A stretch of 64,000 nt of DNA from Mesorhizobium sp. M8A.F.Ca.ET.218.01.1.1. Lineage in GTDB: Bacteria; Pseudomonadota; Alphaproteobacteria; Rhizobiales; Rhizobiaceae. Where the stretch lies: assembly GCF_004791165.1 (NCBI RefSeq), contig NZ_SRUZ01000008.1:125397-189396 (forward strand), written 5' to 3'. Made by a program: the position numbers and the translations under genes. The notes beneath the pieces were generated by a model. It searched no databases. It was given only the letters and a program-made list of their open reading frames with translations, and had not been told where the DNA came from. Below, in pieces: positions 1 through 9,468 of the stretch. Numbering within the stretch: position 1 is the stretch's first letter; each line of letters begins with the position of its first letter.

Positions 1-122
1 GTTTCTTGTTTCCATGGCGATCTGGATCGGAGCCATGTGAGTTGGCGGCGTCTGCCATCGCTGTTTCCCGATGGCCCTAAGCCGCTCCGCCGTTAAGCTT
101 TTCTTGCCGCCGCGACGTTAGG

Positions 123-1403
123 GTGCGTCTCCAGGCAGGGAGCAGCGTCCAGGTGTCGCCCATCGTCACGGCCATTCTCGTGGCCAGCAATCTCGGACTG
201 ATCTTTCTCTTGATGACCGTGCCGCTTGGTTTGCGCACGGTCCGGTCCAGCCGCATTGTGGCAATGGACCGGCAGCGCCTGTGGCAGGCGCTGTGGCCGC
301 TTGGCAGCGATGCCGGCTGGTCCGGCGAGATCCTGTCGGCGCAGCCGCTGGACGAAGAGGGCGTGGCTCGCATCATGCTGTCGTGGGAAGGCCGCGACGG
401 CAAGCCGATAGAGCGCAGGGCGCGGTTTGAAGATGTCGTCGAGGGCAGCCGCTTCTCGATGCGGGTGATCGAGGATACCGCGCTCGATGGCTCGTTCTGG
501 AAGGATTATGGCGAGACCGCCGAGCTGGTTTCGGAGGGCAGCGGCACACGCGTGACGCTCAGCCGGACCGACCGGTATCGCGGCGTCGCCTTCCTGGTGT
601 TCCGCTACTTCGCCATGCGCCGCGAGCTTTCCAAGCTGCAGCGCTGGGCAAGGACCGGGCAGTACCGCAAGGGCGGCTGGTTCGAGCATCCGCTGAGCCA
701 GGTCGGCTTTGCCGTGCTATCGGCATTGCTCCTGTGGCCGTTCTTCGGCCTCCACCTCGGCGGGCTGGCGCTGGCCGCGATCCTGACGTCGGTGGTGGCA
801 TTGCACGAACTCGGCCACATGGCGGCGTTCCGGCTGGCGGGCCATCGCAGGGCGCGGATGATCTTCATCCCGCTGCTTGGCGGCATCGCCATTGGCGGAC
901 GACCCTACAACAGTCGTTTCGAAGTGGCCTTCGTGGCCTTGATGGGGGCGGGGTTCTCCGCCTTCCTGGTGCCGATCGTCATCGCCGCCAGCGTGCTTGC
1001 CGGCAACGAGGGTCACAAGGCTGCCGCCGCGCTGCTGGCCGCCCTTGCAGGCTGCGCTGCCCTGTTCAACATCGCCAATCTGGTGCCGGTGTGGAAATTC
1101 GACGGCGGCCAGGTGCTGCGCCAGATCTGCCCAGGGCCGGTGGTCCTGGCGCTGGCGTCCTTCTCGCTGCTTTCGGCCTTTCTGGCGCTTGGCTGGCGGG
1201 CTGGTTTTTCCTCGGGCTTCCTGCTGGCGGCCGGTGCGGTGTTTTCGATCCTCAGCCTGCTCACCGTCGGCAGCGGGGTGAAGCCGCGTCACGAACTGGA
1301 GCCGATCGGCACCCTCGACCGGTTCGTCATCGCAGGCGCCTTGCTGGCGGTGTTCGCCATCCATGGCTGCGGCGTGCTATGGGCTTCCGCCCAACTGATC
1401 TAA
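123..1403 (+). CDS. M50-family membrane zinc metallopeptidase with N-terminal SRPBCC-like domain
   Basis: The protein (426 aa) has the two M50 (site-2 protease) signatures: HELGH at about residues 228-232 in one membrane segment and an NLVPVWKFDGG motif at about 319-329 in another, which supply the zinc ligands and catalytic Glu. Residues about 12-35 form a first membrane segment and about 45-170 look like a soluble START/SRPBCC-type domain, followed by five or six hydrophobic segments. The family cuts substrates inside or near the membrane; the substrate here is unknown. GTG at 123 gives the longest form, but a second GTG at 153 (just before SPIVTAILV) is equally plausible. It is convergent with lipB. 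Confidence 0.8.
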   Translation: MRLQAGSSVQVSPIVTAILVASNLGLIFLLMTVPLGLRTVRSSRIVAMDRQRLWQALWPLGSDAGWSGEILSAQPLDEEGVARIMLSWEGRDGKPIERRARFEDVVEGSRFSMRVIEDTALDGSFWKDYGETAELVSEGSGTRVTLSRTDRYRGVAFLVFRYFAMRRELSKLQRWARTGQYRKGGWFEHPLSQVGFAVLSALLLWPFFGLHLGGLALAAILTSVVALHELGHMAAFRLAGHRRARMIFIPLLGGIAIGGRPYNSRFEVAFVALMGAGFSAFLVPIVIAASVLAGNEGHKAAAALLAALAGCAALFNIANLVPVWKFDGGQVLRQICPGPVVLALASFSLLSAFLALGWRAGFSSGFLLAAGAVFSILSLLTVGSGVKPRHELEPIGTLDRFVIAGALLAVFAIHGCGVLWASAQLI

Positions 1404-1431
1404 GGGTGCTCGGAACCCACAGTTTTCGACA

Positions 1432-1457
1432 CGGCCTGACCTGAATCTCAATACACC
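1432..1457. repeat. Partial copy of a dispersed intergenic element
   Basis: Eighteen bases (CGGCCTGACCTGAATCTC, 1432-1449) recur exactly at 17309-17326, and similar sequence continues for about eight more bases. Both copies lie between the 3' ends of convergent genes (M50 peptidase/lipB here, MFS/Rieske oxygenase there). The second copy is one arm of a long hairpin; the opposite arm is missing here, so this copy looks like a half element. Confidence 0.5.
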
Positions 1458-1482
1458 TTATGCAGTTCCCAGGCCGACAGTG

Positions 1483-2226
1483 TCAGCCGGCCTTGCGCGA
1501 AGCTTCGGCGGGCAAGGCCGTCGCGGGACCGAACACGTCCTCGAAAGCGGATTTCAGTGCCAGGTCGAGATCGGCCATGGTCAGGGGCAGGCCGAGATCG
1601 ACGAGGCTGGTGACGCCGTGGTCCTGCACGCCGCAAGGAACAATGCCGCCGAAATGGGCGAGGTCCGGCTCGACATTGATGGCGATGCCGTGAAAGCTCA
1701 CCCAGCGACGCAGCCGGATGCCGATCGCCGCGATCTTGTCCTCGGCTGGCGAGCCGTCAGGCAAAGCAGGGCGCTCCGGCCGCACCACCCAGACACCGAC
1801 ACGGTCCTCGCGGCGCTCGCCGCGCACGTTGAAGGTGGCGAGTGTGCCGATGATCCATTGTTCGAGCGCGGCGACGAAGGCGCGCACGTCCTCGCGCCGG
1901 CGCTTCAGGTCGAGCATGACATAGGCAACCCGCTGGCCGGGCCCATGATAGGTGTATTCGCCGCCGCGTCCGGCCGCGAAGACCGGAAAGCGGTCCGGCT
2001 CGATCAGGTCCTCGGTGCGGGCGCTGGTGCCGGCGGTGTAGAGTGGTGGATGTTCGACCAGCCAGACCATCTCGCCGGCAGCTCCGCTGCGGATCGCCTC
2101 GGCGCGCGCCTCCATGAAGGCAAGCGCGTCGGGATAGGCGGTAAGGCCGGGCTCGACCAGCCATTCGACCGGCGCCGAACCGGGCAAGGGCAGGAATGAC
2201 GTGGCGATCTGGCTGCGTTCAGTCAT
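1483..2226 (-). CDS. lipB: Octanoyltransferase LipB
   Basis: LipB moves the octanoyl group from acyl carrier protein to the lipoyl domains of 2-oxoacid dehydrogenases and glycine cleavage H protein, the first step of endogenous lipoate synthesis, in the cytosol. The 247-aa sequence has the family motif RGGEYTYHGPGQ at about 87-98, a candidate catalytic Lys164 (AEDKIAAIGI) and a candidate catalytic Cys198 in the GIVPCGV context. The length suits alphaproteobacterial LipB, which often carries a short insertion before the Lys. The gene stands alone on the minus strand, with its promoter in the 2227-2459 gap. Confidence 0.95.
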   Translation of the reverse strand: MTERSQIATSFLPLPGSAPVEWLVEPGLTAYPDALAFMEARAEAIRSGAAGEMVWLVEHPPLYTAGTSARTEDLIEPDRFPVFAAGRGGEYTYHGPGQRVAYVMLDLKRRREDVRAFVAALEQWIIGTLATFNVRGERREDRVGVWVVRPERPALPDGSPAEDKIAAIGIRLRRWVSFHGIAINVEPDLAHFGGIVPCGVQDHGVTSLVDLGLPLTMADLDLALKSAFEDVFGPATALPAEASRKAG

Positions 2227-2248
2227 GACGTATCGCTTTGCTTATAAA

Positions 2249-2289
2249 TGTCGTGGTCCCAAAACCGCCTTGCGATTTTGGGCGACATG
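2249..2289. repeat. Short rhizobial-type intergenic palindrome
   Basis: Outer arms TGTCG (2249-2253) and CGACA (2283-2287) enclose inner arms CCCAAAA (2258-2264) and TTTTGGG (2276-2282). This resembles the small mosaic palindromes (RIME-like) that are common between rhizobial genes. Related but decayed copies appear at 11752-11799 and 38681-38719. It lies in the lipB upstream region and could form a hairpin in a leader RNA. Confidence 0.6.
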
Positions 2290-2396
2290 CCTTGGCCTCC
2301 ATATGGCGATATTGGGCGCAAACGTCCAGTTCGCGACGCTCATTGCAATCCTGTGGAACGTTATGCCAATTGCCCGACATTATTGCTCGCCACGCA

Positions 2397-2425
2397 CTTG
2401 TTTCGCCGGAAACGATTTGCTACAC
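2397..2425 (+). promoter_or_regulatory. Candidate promoter of the tRNA-Leu gene
   Basis: CTTGTT (2397-2402) and CTACAC (2420-2425) are separated by 17 bases and match the rhizobial housekeeping pattern CTTGAC-N17-CTATAT at four of six positions each. The tRNA begins 34 bases further on. The assignment is by pattern and position only. Confidence 0.4.
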
Positions 2426-2459
2426 GCCGCGAGCCGGTCGGTTCCGGCTCCTACCACGT

Positions 2460-2544
2460 GCGGTCGTGGCGGAATTGGTAGACGCGCAGCGTTGAGGTCG
2501 CTGTGGGGCAACCCGTGGAAGTTCGAGTCTTCTCGACCGCACCA
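2460..2544 (+). tRNA. tRNA-Leu (anticodon GAG)
   Basis: The acceptor arms GCGGTCG (2460-2466) and CGACCGC (2534-2540) pair fully, followed by discriminator A and an encoded CCA (2542-2544). The anticodon stem CAGCG/CGCTG holds the loop TTGAGGT, giving anticodon GAG. A long variable arm and the GTTCGAGTC T-arm segment are typical of class II tRNA-Leu. The length is 85 nt. Confidence 0.95.
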
Positions 2545-2630
2545 GTATTTCCTGAGGCAAGCCTTCGGACGTCTTGAAATGACCTCCTGCAATCTGGCGA
2601 TCATCAGATCCTGAGTATGGCGCCGGCCTG

Positions 2631-2857
2631 CTATAAGGGCCGGATCTCGGTTCCACTCGGCAGATCAAAGGTCACGACGAGGCCGCTTGGCTGGTTGTCG
2701 TGCAACTCGATCTTGCCGCCGTGCCCCTGGATGATATCCGCTACGATGGAAAGGCCGAGCCCGAAGCCGTGCTTCGAGGCAACGCCGCGTGACATGTCCT
2801 CCTTGAAGAACGGTTCGAACACGCGCGAGCGCGCTGTCATGGAAATGCCCGGCCCAT
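2631..2857 (-). pseudogene. Remnant of a sensor histidine kinase (C-terminal ATPase lobe)
   Basis: Only the end of a HATPase_c domain survives: DGPGIS (G1 box), FEPFFKED (F box) and GFGLGLSI (G2 box), followed by about 35 residues to a stop. The N box, the phospho-accepting His and any sensor region are absent, and the sequence upstream of DGPGIS no longer resembles a kinase. The open frame reaches 2912, but that extension is not homologous-looking. I infer a truncated, probably non-functional gene next to tRNA-Leu. Confidence 0.75.
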
Positions 2858-3221
2858 CGGGAGGCAGTAGGAGCACCGATGCCTGGACTATTTCAGGTGA
2901 AAATGGCTGCATGCATGAAGTGATCTTAAGTTTTGTTGCGCAATCTTGGCTTGATCTTGGCTCCGTGCGCGCCTCTGGAACGGCAAAGCGTCAGACTCGG
3001 GAGTGTTTGATAGTCCCGCTCGTCAGGACGTTGGGCCGGCCTGACCGCTGCCGAGAGGGATTTTTTGTCGGCCAACTAAAGTTCACCAGCGGCTGGCCGC
3101 TTCCTCAGCTGAGCTGCTAAACAAGGCTGTCGCTGTTTTGTTATTGCTCTCAGCTCGCTTGACAAAGCGATCCAGACCACGGCACGAATCGCTTCGTGGG
3201 TTTTGGCAAAGGGGAGATACC
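2858..3221. other. Gene-free stretch before the RiPP-like gene
   Basis: No convincing coding sequence lies here apart from the possible tail of the kinase remnant. The composition is less GC-rich than the surroundings. TTGACA at 3159-3164 could be a -35 element for the small gene at 3222, but no good -10 is visible 17 bases on. A strong Shine-Dalgarno (GGGGAG, 3211-3216) belongs to that gene. Confidence 0.4.
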
Positions 3222-3317
3222 ATGAAGAAGACTTATGTGAAGCCGATGTTCGTAAGGCGCGAAAAGCTGTCCGCCGTGACGGCGATAGCTTGTCCTAGCT
3301 TCGGCTGCCCGACCTAA
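3222..3317 (+). CDS. Putative RiPP precursor peptide with lasso-type leader spacing
   Basis: This 31-codon gene has a strong GGGGAG ribosome site (3211-3216) six bases before ATG and ends in TAA. Residues Y5, P8, F10, E14 and T20 sit at the spacing of the lasso-leader pattern Y-x2-P-x-L-x3-G-x5-T, with F for L and E for G. If T20 is the penultimate leader residue, the core is about ten residues and ends CPSFGCPT. The core has two Cys and no Asp or Glu, so a classical lasso macrolactam cannot form. No maturation enzyme or exporter is nearby. Short peptides of this kind are annotated in rhizobia as putative RiPP precursors; the product is unknown. Confidence is for a real gene of this general type. 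Confidence 0.65.
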   Translation: MKKTYVKPMFVRREKLSAVTAIACPSFGCPT

Positions 3318-3347
3318 GGGCTGGGCCGAACCGGCTTCTGCCAGATC

Positions 3348-3371
3348 GCCCGCCGTCGAAAGCGGGCGGGC
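3348..3371 (+). terminator. Hairpin after the RiPP-like gene
   Basis: GCCCGCC (3348-3354) pairs with GGCGGGC (3365-3371) across a ten-base loop, 30 bases after the stop codon. The following bases are CTTCC rather than a run of T, so it is a weak intrinsic terminator or a 3' stabilising hairpin. Confidence 0.5.
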
Positions 3372-3450
3372 TTCCATCGTGGCGTGAGCTTTTCGACTGT
3401 TTGGAAGGGACCGCTGGGCCGCGCATTCAGATCGCGCCGCCCCGTGCTCC

Positions 3451-3478
3451 GGGAACTGCCCTTAGGCAGCCTGTTCCC
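3451..3478 (-). terminator. Hairpin just downstream of the mtkB remnant
   Basis: GGGAAC (3451-3456) pairs with GTTCCC (3473-3478), and inside it TGCC pairs with GGCA around a CTTA loop, with a four-base bulge on one side. It begins six bases past the stop of the mtkB remnant read on the minus strand and may be the terminator that once followed the complete gene. There is no strong U tract. Confidence 0.35.
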
Positions 3479-3483
3479 AGAGG

Positions 3484-3622
3484 TTATGCAGCCTTCTTCA
3501 TCCGTGCCAGCGTATCGGCCACCTCCTCGCCGAAGGAGGACGGCGTCGGCACGATGATGACGCCGGCATGGCCCATGCGGCGGCCTTTCGGGCAGACAGG
3601 CCGATGATCTGGGCGATCGGCA
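3484..3622 (-). pseudogene. Truncated, internally deleted copy of the mtkB 3' end
   Basis: On the minus strand this encodes PKGRRMGHAG joined directly to VIIVPTPSSFGEE and a KKAA terminus, nearly the same as the last part of the intact mtkB (6358-7257). Residues corresponding to 254-274 of MtkB are missing in frame (63 bp). In the intact gene the missing part lies between two near-identical 15-base repeats (6427-6441 and 6490-6504), so slippage or recombination between them explains the loss. Homology fades near 3622 and no start remains. Confidence 0.85.
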
Positions 3623-3676
3623 ATCAGCCAAGAATGATGAAGCAAGGTGACTGACGTAACTCGGCCAGCCGGCGAG

Positions 3677-6357
3677 CTACCCCGTCCATCCCAGCCCAGC
3701 CGAGATGCAATTAATCGACACCAGCAAGGCGTCGGTTGCCCGCTTTTGATCCGTCGTCCTTGCCCTGACATCACGCAGCAGATCGACCTGCAGCCGGTGG
3801 ATGTCGTCCATCTGCCGCCGCAGGCTGTCGAAACGCCGCTTGAACATCGGAAAGCGCTCGGAAAGATCACCCCCTGTGAGGTCGCCGATCAGGCGTCGCG
3901 TCAACTCGTACTCCCCGGCGATGCGGGCATAGATTCGTTTGGCGGCATCGCTGTCGGACACAAGGCCGGCGTAGAGCCGCGCGATCTCCATGTCGGCCTG
4001 GTAGAGCGTCTTCTCGGCTTCGTCGACGACCAGGCGGAAAAAGCGCGAGTGCTCGAACATGCGGGCCAGAAGGTCGCGCCCGACCTCGCCGCGCACCGCG
4101 ACGAAGGCGCTCAGCGCGCTGCCGATGCCATACCAGCCGGTCAACAGATGACGGTTCTGGCTCCAGGCGAACACCCATGGAATGGCGCGCAGGTCGGCGA
4201 TGCCGTTGGCGCCGAAACGGCGATCCGGCCGTGAGCCCATTTTCAGGAGCGCCAGTTCCGCGACCGGGCTCGCCTGGTTGAAATAATCGAGGAAGCCGGG
4301 CTCGGCCATCAGCGTGGCATAGGATGCCTGCGACATACCGGCGAGCGCCTCGAGCGCTTCGTCGAACTCCGGCGTCTCCTTCGTCTCGGCATCGCCCGGC
4401 GATCCGACGCTGTGGGCCAGAACGGCGGCGGCGAGGATCTCGAGCTGGTTGAGGCCGGTGCCGCGATTGGCGAATTTCGACGATACAACCTCGCCTTGCT
4501 CGGTCACCCGCATGGTGCCGGCGACGGTGCCTTGCGGCTGCGCCGCGATCGCCCGGCCGGTCGGCGCGCCGCCACGGCTGACGGAGCCGCCGCGGCCGTG
4601 AAAGAAACTGATCCCAACCTTGTGCTTGCGCCCGACGGCAGCGAGCCGCTTCTGCGCTTTGGCCAGTTCCCAATTGGAGGCGAGGAAGCCGCCGTCCTTG
4701 TTGGAATCGGAATAGCCGAGCATGATTTCCTGGCGCGCGCCGAAATCGCGCACCGTGCGCCTCACCAGCGAGACGTCGAGCAATCCGTTCAATATGCCAG
4801 GGGCGGCCTGCAGGTCGGCGATGGTCTCGAACAAGGGCACGATCCGCAGCCTGATTGTGCCGCCGGCGGGCGCGGTCGAAAGTCCGCAATATTGCGCCAG
4901 CAGATAGACCGCGAGCAGATCGTCGGCGGAGCGGGTCATCGAGAGAACGAAAGAGCCGACAGCCTCGGGATCAGAGCTGGAGATGTGCCTGGCGATGACG
5001 GAGAATGTCGAAAGCAGTTCGCCTGCTTCAGCCGAGAGCCGCCCAGCGTCTATCTCCAGCCGCTCGCCCTCGCTGATGGCTTTGCGAATGCGCGCCGACC
5101 ATTGCGGCGTGCCAGCCGCGACCGGATCGGCGGGGTTCGTCAGCGCAAACAGTTCGGCCAGCACGCGGTTGACGACCGTGGAGTTCTGCCTGAGGTCGAG
5201 CGAGACGGTGCGGAAGCCGAAGCTGCCGACCTGCCAGAGCAGAGGCTGGACGAAACGCCTGGCCACCGCGCGCCCGCCGATTGCTTCGAGAACGCTCGAC
5301 AGCCCCTCCAGATCGGCACGAAACGCGTCCGGCGACGGGTACGCCGCCGCACCGCCGTCCCGTGTCGCCTCCAGCCGGGCAAGCAGGGCCGAAGCGAATT
5401 GGCGGAGCGGTTCGTCAGGGTTGCGGGCGTTGATCCCATCGGCCTGTCGGCTTTTATCAAGCGCCGTTTGCAGCACCGGCTTGAAGCTCGCCGGCAGGTC
5501 GATGACGTTCGAGCTGGCGCTGAGCACCGTCACCAGCCGCTGCATCTGCGCCAGATACCAGCCTATGGCCGTATCGCGGTATTCGGCCAGGGCATGGGCG
5601 GTGACGGCGGCCGTCACATTCGGGTTGCCGTCGCGATCGCCGCCGATCCACGAGGCATAGCGCATGAAGGAGGGGATTCTGATCGGCGCTGCCGGATAAT
5701 GGCGCTCGAGGGCGCCTTCCAGCTTGCCATAGAGCTGCGGCGTTGCCTCGAAGATGACTTCACGAAAGAAATGCAGGCCCCAGGCGATTTCGCGTTCGAC
5801 CGTCGGGCGCTCCAGCCGCAGCTCGCCCGTCATCCACAGAAGCTCGATCTCGCTTTCCAGATCGGCGACCAGCAGGTCGCGTTCGCGCGGCGCCCAGCGC
5901 GGCTGGTCGAGTTCGGTCAGCTTGCGGTAGATACGGCGATGGATCTCCAGCATCGTGACGCGTTTGGCCTCCGTCGGGTGCGCGGTCATGGTCGGGCCGA
6001 CGCAGAGTTCGTCGAGCCTGGCCTGGACCTGCTCCGCCGAATGGCCGTTCGCCGCCATCCGCGCGATCACGCTAGCGAAGGAGCCGGGCACGTCGTCGAC
6101 ACCGGTGCCTTGTTCGAGTTCGCGGCGCGCCCGCATGGCGAGCAACTCGTCGGCAATGGCGAGCAGCTGGAACCAGACGCCGCTCGCCTGAAGCGCCGGG
6201 ATGCGCTGCTCCGCGGCAAGCGAGACAAGCGACCGACGTCCGGTCAGAACGGCGGCGATCTCCGGCTCCCGCGCGCTTGCGACCTGAAGCAGCAGGCGCA
6301 ACAAGAGGCTGCGCTCGTCCTCCCGAAATTTGATGCGTCTGCTCTGTTCCAAACGCT

Positions 6358-6361
<4 letters not shown>
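3677..6361 (-). CDS. ppc: Phosphoenolpyruvate carboxylase
   Basis: PEP carboxylase adds bicarbonate to phosphoenolpyruvate to give oxaloacetate; in the serine cycle this is the CO2-fixing step. The 894-aa protein has PTMTAHPTEAKR at about 123-134 (catalytic His128), the GYSDSNKDGG motif, the FFHGRGGSVSRGG motif and a C-terminal ending in TG as in the family. The start is TTG at 6361-6359, overlapping the mtkB stop (TTGA), which implies translational coupling; no better in-frame start lies close. It is the last gene of the sga-mcl-mtkA-mtkB-ppc unit, in a setting like the Methylobacterium serine-cycle cluster. Confidence 0.95.
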
Positions 6362-7257
<896 letters not shown>

Positions 7258-7271
7258 TTTTCTGTCCTCCC

Positions 7272-8456
7272 TCAGGCTGCTTTTTTCTTGGTGGCCGCGC
7301 GCCATGCGGCGACGGCTTTTTCGGCGGCTTCGGCGAGCGTGTCGGCGACAATCACCGCCTCGCCGGAATCGGCCAGGATCTTGCGTCCTTCCTCGGCCCT
7401 GGTGCCGGACAGCCGCACCACCAGCGGCACGCTGACGCCGACCTCGCGGATCGCCTTGATGACGCCCTCGGCAACCCAGTCGCAGCGGTTGATGCCGGCG
7501 AAGATGTTGACCAGGATGGTTTCGACATTCTTGTCGCCGAGCACGGCGCGGAAGGATTTCGCCACCCGCTCGGGCGAAGCGCCGCCGCCGATGTCGAGGA
7601 AGTTGGCCGGTTCGCCGCCGGCGATCTTGATCATGTCCATCGTCGCCATGGCGAGCCCGGCGCCGTTGATGATGCAGCCGATATTTCCGTCGAGGCCGAC
7701 ATAGGACAGGCCGCGGTCGCTGGCGAAGGTTTCGCGCGGGTCTTCCTGGCTCTTGTCGCGCAATTCGGAGATTTCCGGCCGCCGGAACAGCGCGTTCTCG
7801 TCGAACGACATCTTGGCGTCGAGCGCCACCAGGCTGCCGTCGCGGGTCACCACCAGCGGATTGATCTCCAGCATCGAGGCGTCGTAGTCGCGGAACACCT
7901 GATAGCAACTGAAGATGGTCTCGGTCGCCTTGCCGATCAGACTGTCCTCAAGCCCGAGCCCGAAGGCGATCTCGCGCGCCTGGAAGCGCTGCATGCCGAC
8001 GCCCGGATCGACGGTGGCGCGGATAATGGAATCCGGCGCGCTTTCGGCGATCTCCTCGATCTCCATGCCGCCGGCGGCCGAGGCGACGATCATGACGCGC
8101 TCTTCCTTGCGGTCGAGCACGAAGCCGAGATAGAGCTCCTGCGCGATGTCGACGGCTTCCTCGAGATAGAGGCGCGAGATCAGCTTGCCGCGCGGGCCGG
8201 TCTGGTGGGTCACCAGCTTGCGCCCGAGCATGGCTTCGGCGGCGCTGGAAATCTCCTCGTCATTGGCGCAGAGCTTGATGCCGCCGGCCTTGCCGCGCGC
8301 GCCGGAATGAACCTGCGCTTTCAGCACCCATTTGCCGCCGCCGATTTCGCGCGCCCGGTAGGTGGCCTGCTCGGGGCTGTAAGCCAGGCCGCCGCGCGGC
8401 ACATGCACTCCATGCCGGGCGAGCAGCTCCTTGGCCTGATATTCGTGGATGTCCAT
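7272..8456 (-). CDS. mtkA: Malate-CoA ligase beta subunit (SucC family)
   Basis: This is the ATP-grasp subunit that pairs with MtkB. The 394-aa protein begins MDIHEYQAKELL as SucC and MtkA proteins do, has KAQVHSGARGKAGG in the nucleotide-binding fold, and ends with a flavodoxin-like ligase domain (NIFAGINRCDW). The start at 8456 was chosen over the open extension to 8480 because of this conserved beginning and a GGAGGA ribosome site. It lies 14 bases before mtkB. The assignment to malate rather than succinate rests on the operon. Confidence 0.9.
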   Translation of the reverse strand: MDIHEYQAKELLARHGVHVPRGGLAYSPEQATYRAREIGGGKWVLKAQVHSGARGKAGGIKLCANDEEISSAAEAMLGRKLVTHQTGPRGKLISRLYLEEAVDIAQELYLGFVLDRKEERVMIVASAAGGMEIEEIAESAPDSIIRATVDPGVGMQRFQAREIAFGLGLEDSLIGKATETIFSCYQVFRDYDASMLEINPLVVTRDGSLVALDAKMSFDENALFRRPEISELRDKSQEDPRETFASDRGLSYVGLDGNIGCIINGAGLAMATMDMIKIAGGEPANFLDIGGGASPERVAKSFRAVLGDKNVETILVNIFAGINRCDWVAEGVIKAIREVGVSVPLVVRLSGTRAEEGRKILADSGEAVIVADTLAEAAEKAVAAWRAATKKKAA

Positions 8457-8507
8457 TTTTTCTCCTCCGCAAATCGTCAAAGTGCCGCGACGCGCGGCCC
8501 TCGTTGG

Positions 8508-9458
8508 CTAATTAAGCTGGCCGGCGCGTTCGATGGCGTCGTTGACCACCAGCACGTTGCGCGCCATGCGTTCCGAAGCGGCGTCGATCATCTTGCCGTC
8601 GAGTGCGGCGGCGCCTTTGCCTTGCGCCTCGGCTTCCTTCAGCACCTCCAGGATGCGGCGGGCGCGCGTGACTTCCTTCTCCGGCGGCGAGAACACGTCG
8701 TTGGCCAAAGCAATCTGCGAGGGATGGATCGCCCATTTGCCTTCGATGCCGAGTGCGGCGGCGCGCCGGGCGGCCGCCTTGTAGCCTTCCGGATCGGAGA
8801 AATCGCCGAACGGCCCGTCAACGGCGCGCAGACCATAGGCGCGGCAGGCGACCGTCATTCGCGACAGGGCGAAATGCCACTGGTCGCCGGGATAGTCGGG
8901 GTTGAGGCCGCCAATGTTGACGGTGCGCGCCTTGTTTGAGGCAGCATAGTCGGCAACGCCGAAATGCATCGCTTCCAGCCGGCCGGGCGTCGCGGCAATG
9001 GCCTCGACATTGGCCATGCCGAGCGCGGTCTCGATCAGCGCTTCCAAGCCGACACGGGTCGTGAATCCCTTGGCCATCTCGATCTGGTTGACCATGGCCT
9101 CGACCATGTAGAGATCGGCCGGCACGCCGACCTTCGGCACCAGGATCGTGTCCAGCCGGTCGCCGGCCTGTTCCATCACGTCGACCACGTCGCGGTACAT
9201 ATAGTGCGTGTCGAGGCCGTTGATGCGCACCGAGACTGTCTTGCCCTTTGCGCGCCAGTCGATGTCGTTGAGTGCCTGGATGATGTTCTTGCGGGCGCGT
9301 TCCTTGTCGGGCGGAGCGACAGCGTCCTCGATGTCGAGGAAGACGAAATCGGCGGCGCTGTTGGCCGCCTTGTCGATCATCTCCGGGCTGGAGCCGGGAA
9401 CCGCCAGCTCGCTGCGCTGCAGCCTGAGCTTCTTGAGATGGTTGATGGTGTGGCTCAT
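8508..9458 (-). CDS. mcl: L-malyl-CoA / beta-methylmalyl-CoA lyase
   Basis: This HpcH/CitE-family enzyme splits malyl-CoA into acetyl-CoA and glyoxylate, closing the serine cycle. The 316-aa protein has FVFLDIEDAVAP near the N terminus (Mg-binding Glu/Asp), the R-I-N-G motif of the substrate site and the C-terminal KWAIHPSQI. It resembles the Mcl1 subgroup in length and motifs. It sits 10 bases after sga and 51 bases before mtkA, in the same transcription unit. Confidence 0.9.
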   Translation of the reverse strand: MSHTINHLKKLRLQRSELAVPGSSPEMIDKAANSAADFVFLDIEDAVAPPDKERARKNIIQALNDIDWRAKGKTVSVRINGLDTHYMYRDVVDVMEQAGDRLDTILVPKVGVPADLYMVEAMVNQIEMAKGFTTRVGLEALIETALGMANVEAIAATPGRLEAMHFGVADYAASNKARTVNIGGLNPDYPGDQWHFALSRMTVACRAYGLRAVDGPFGDFSDPEGYKAAARRAAALGIEGKWAIHPSQIALANDVFSPPEKEVTRARRILEVLKEAEAQGKGAAALDGKMIDAASERMARNVLVVNDAIERAGQLN

Positions 9459-9468
9459 CTTCTCATCC

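Noticed and set aside
2..40. Possible C-terminal end of an upstream membrane protein (reads ...MAIWIGAM then stop)
   Set aside because: Only 12 codons are visible, with no way to test the frame; it may be chance.
3159..3188. TTGACA-based promoter for the RiPP-like gene
   Set aside because: No acceptable -10 lies 16-18 bases on, so it is only mentioned as a possibility.
3222..3317. Canonical lasso peptide assignment
   Set aside because: The predicted core has no Asp or Glu to form the macrolactam and no B or C enzymes are adjacent.
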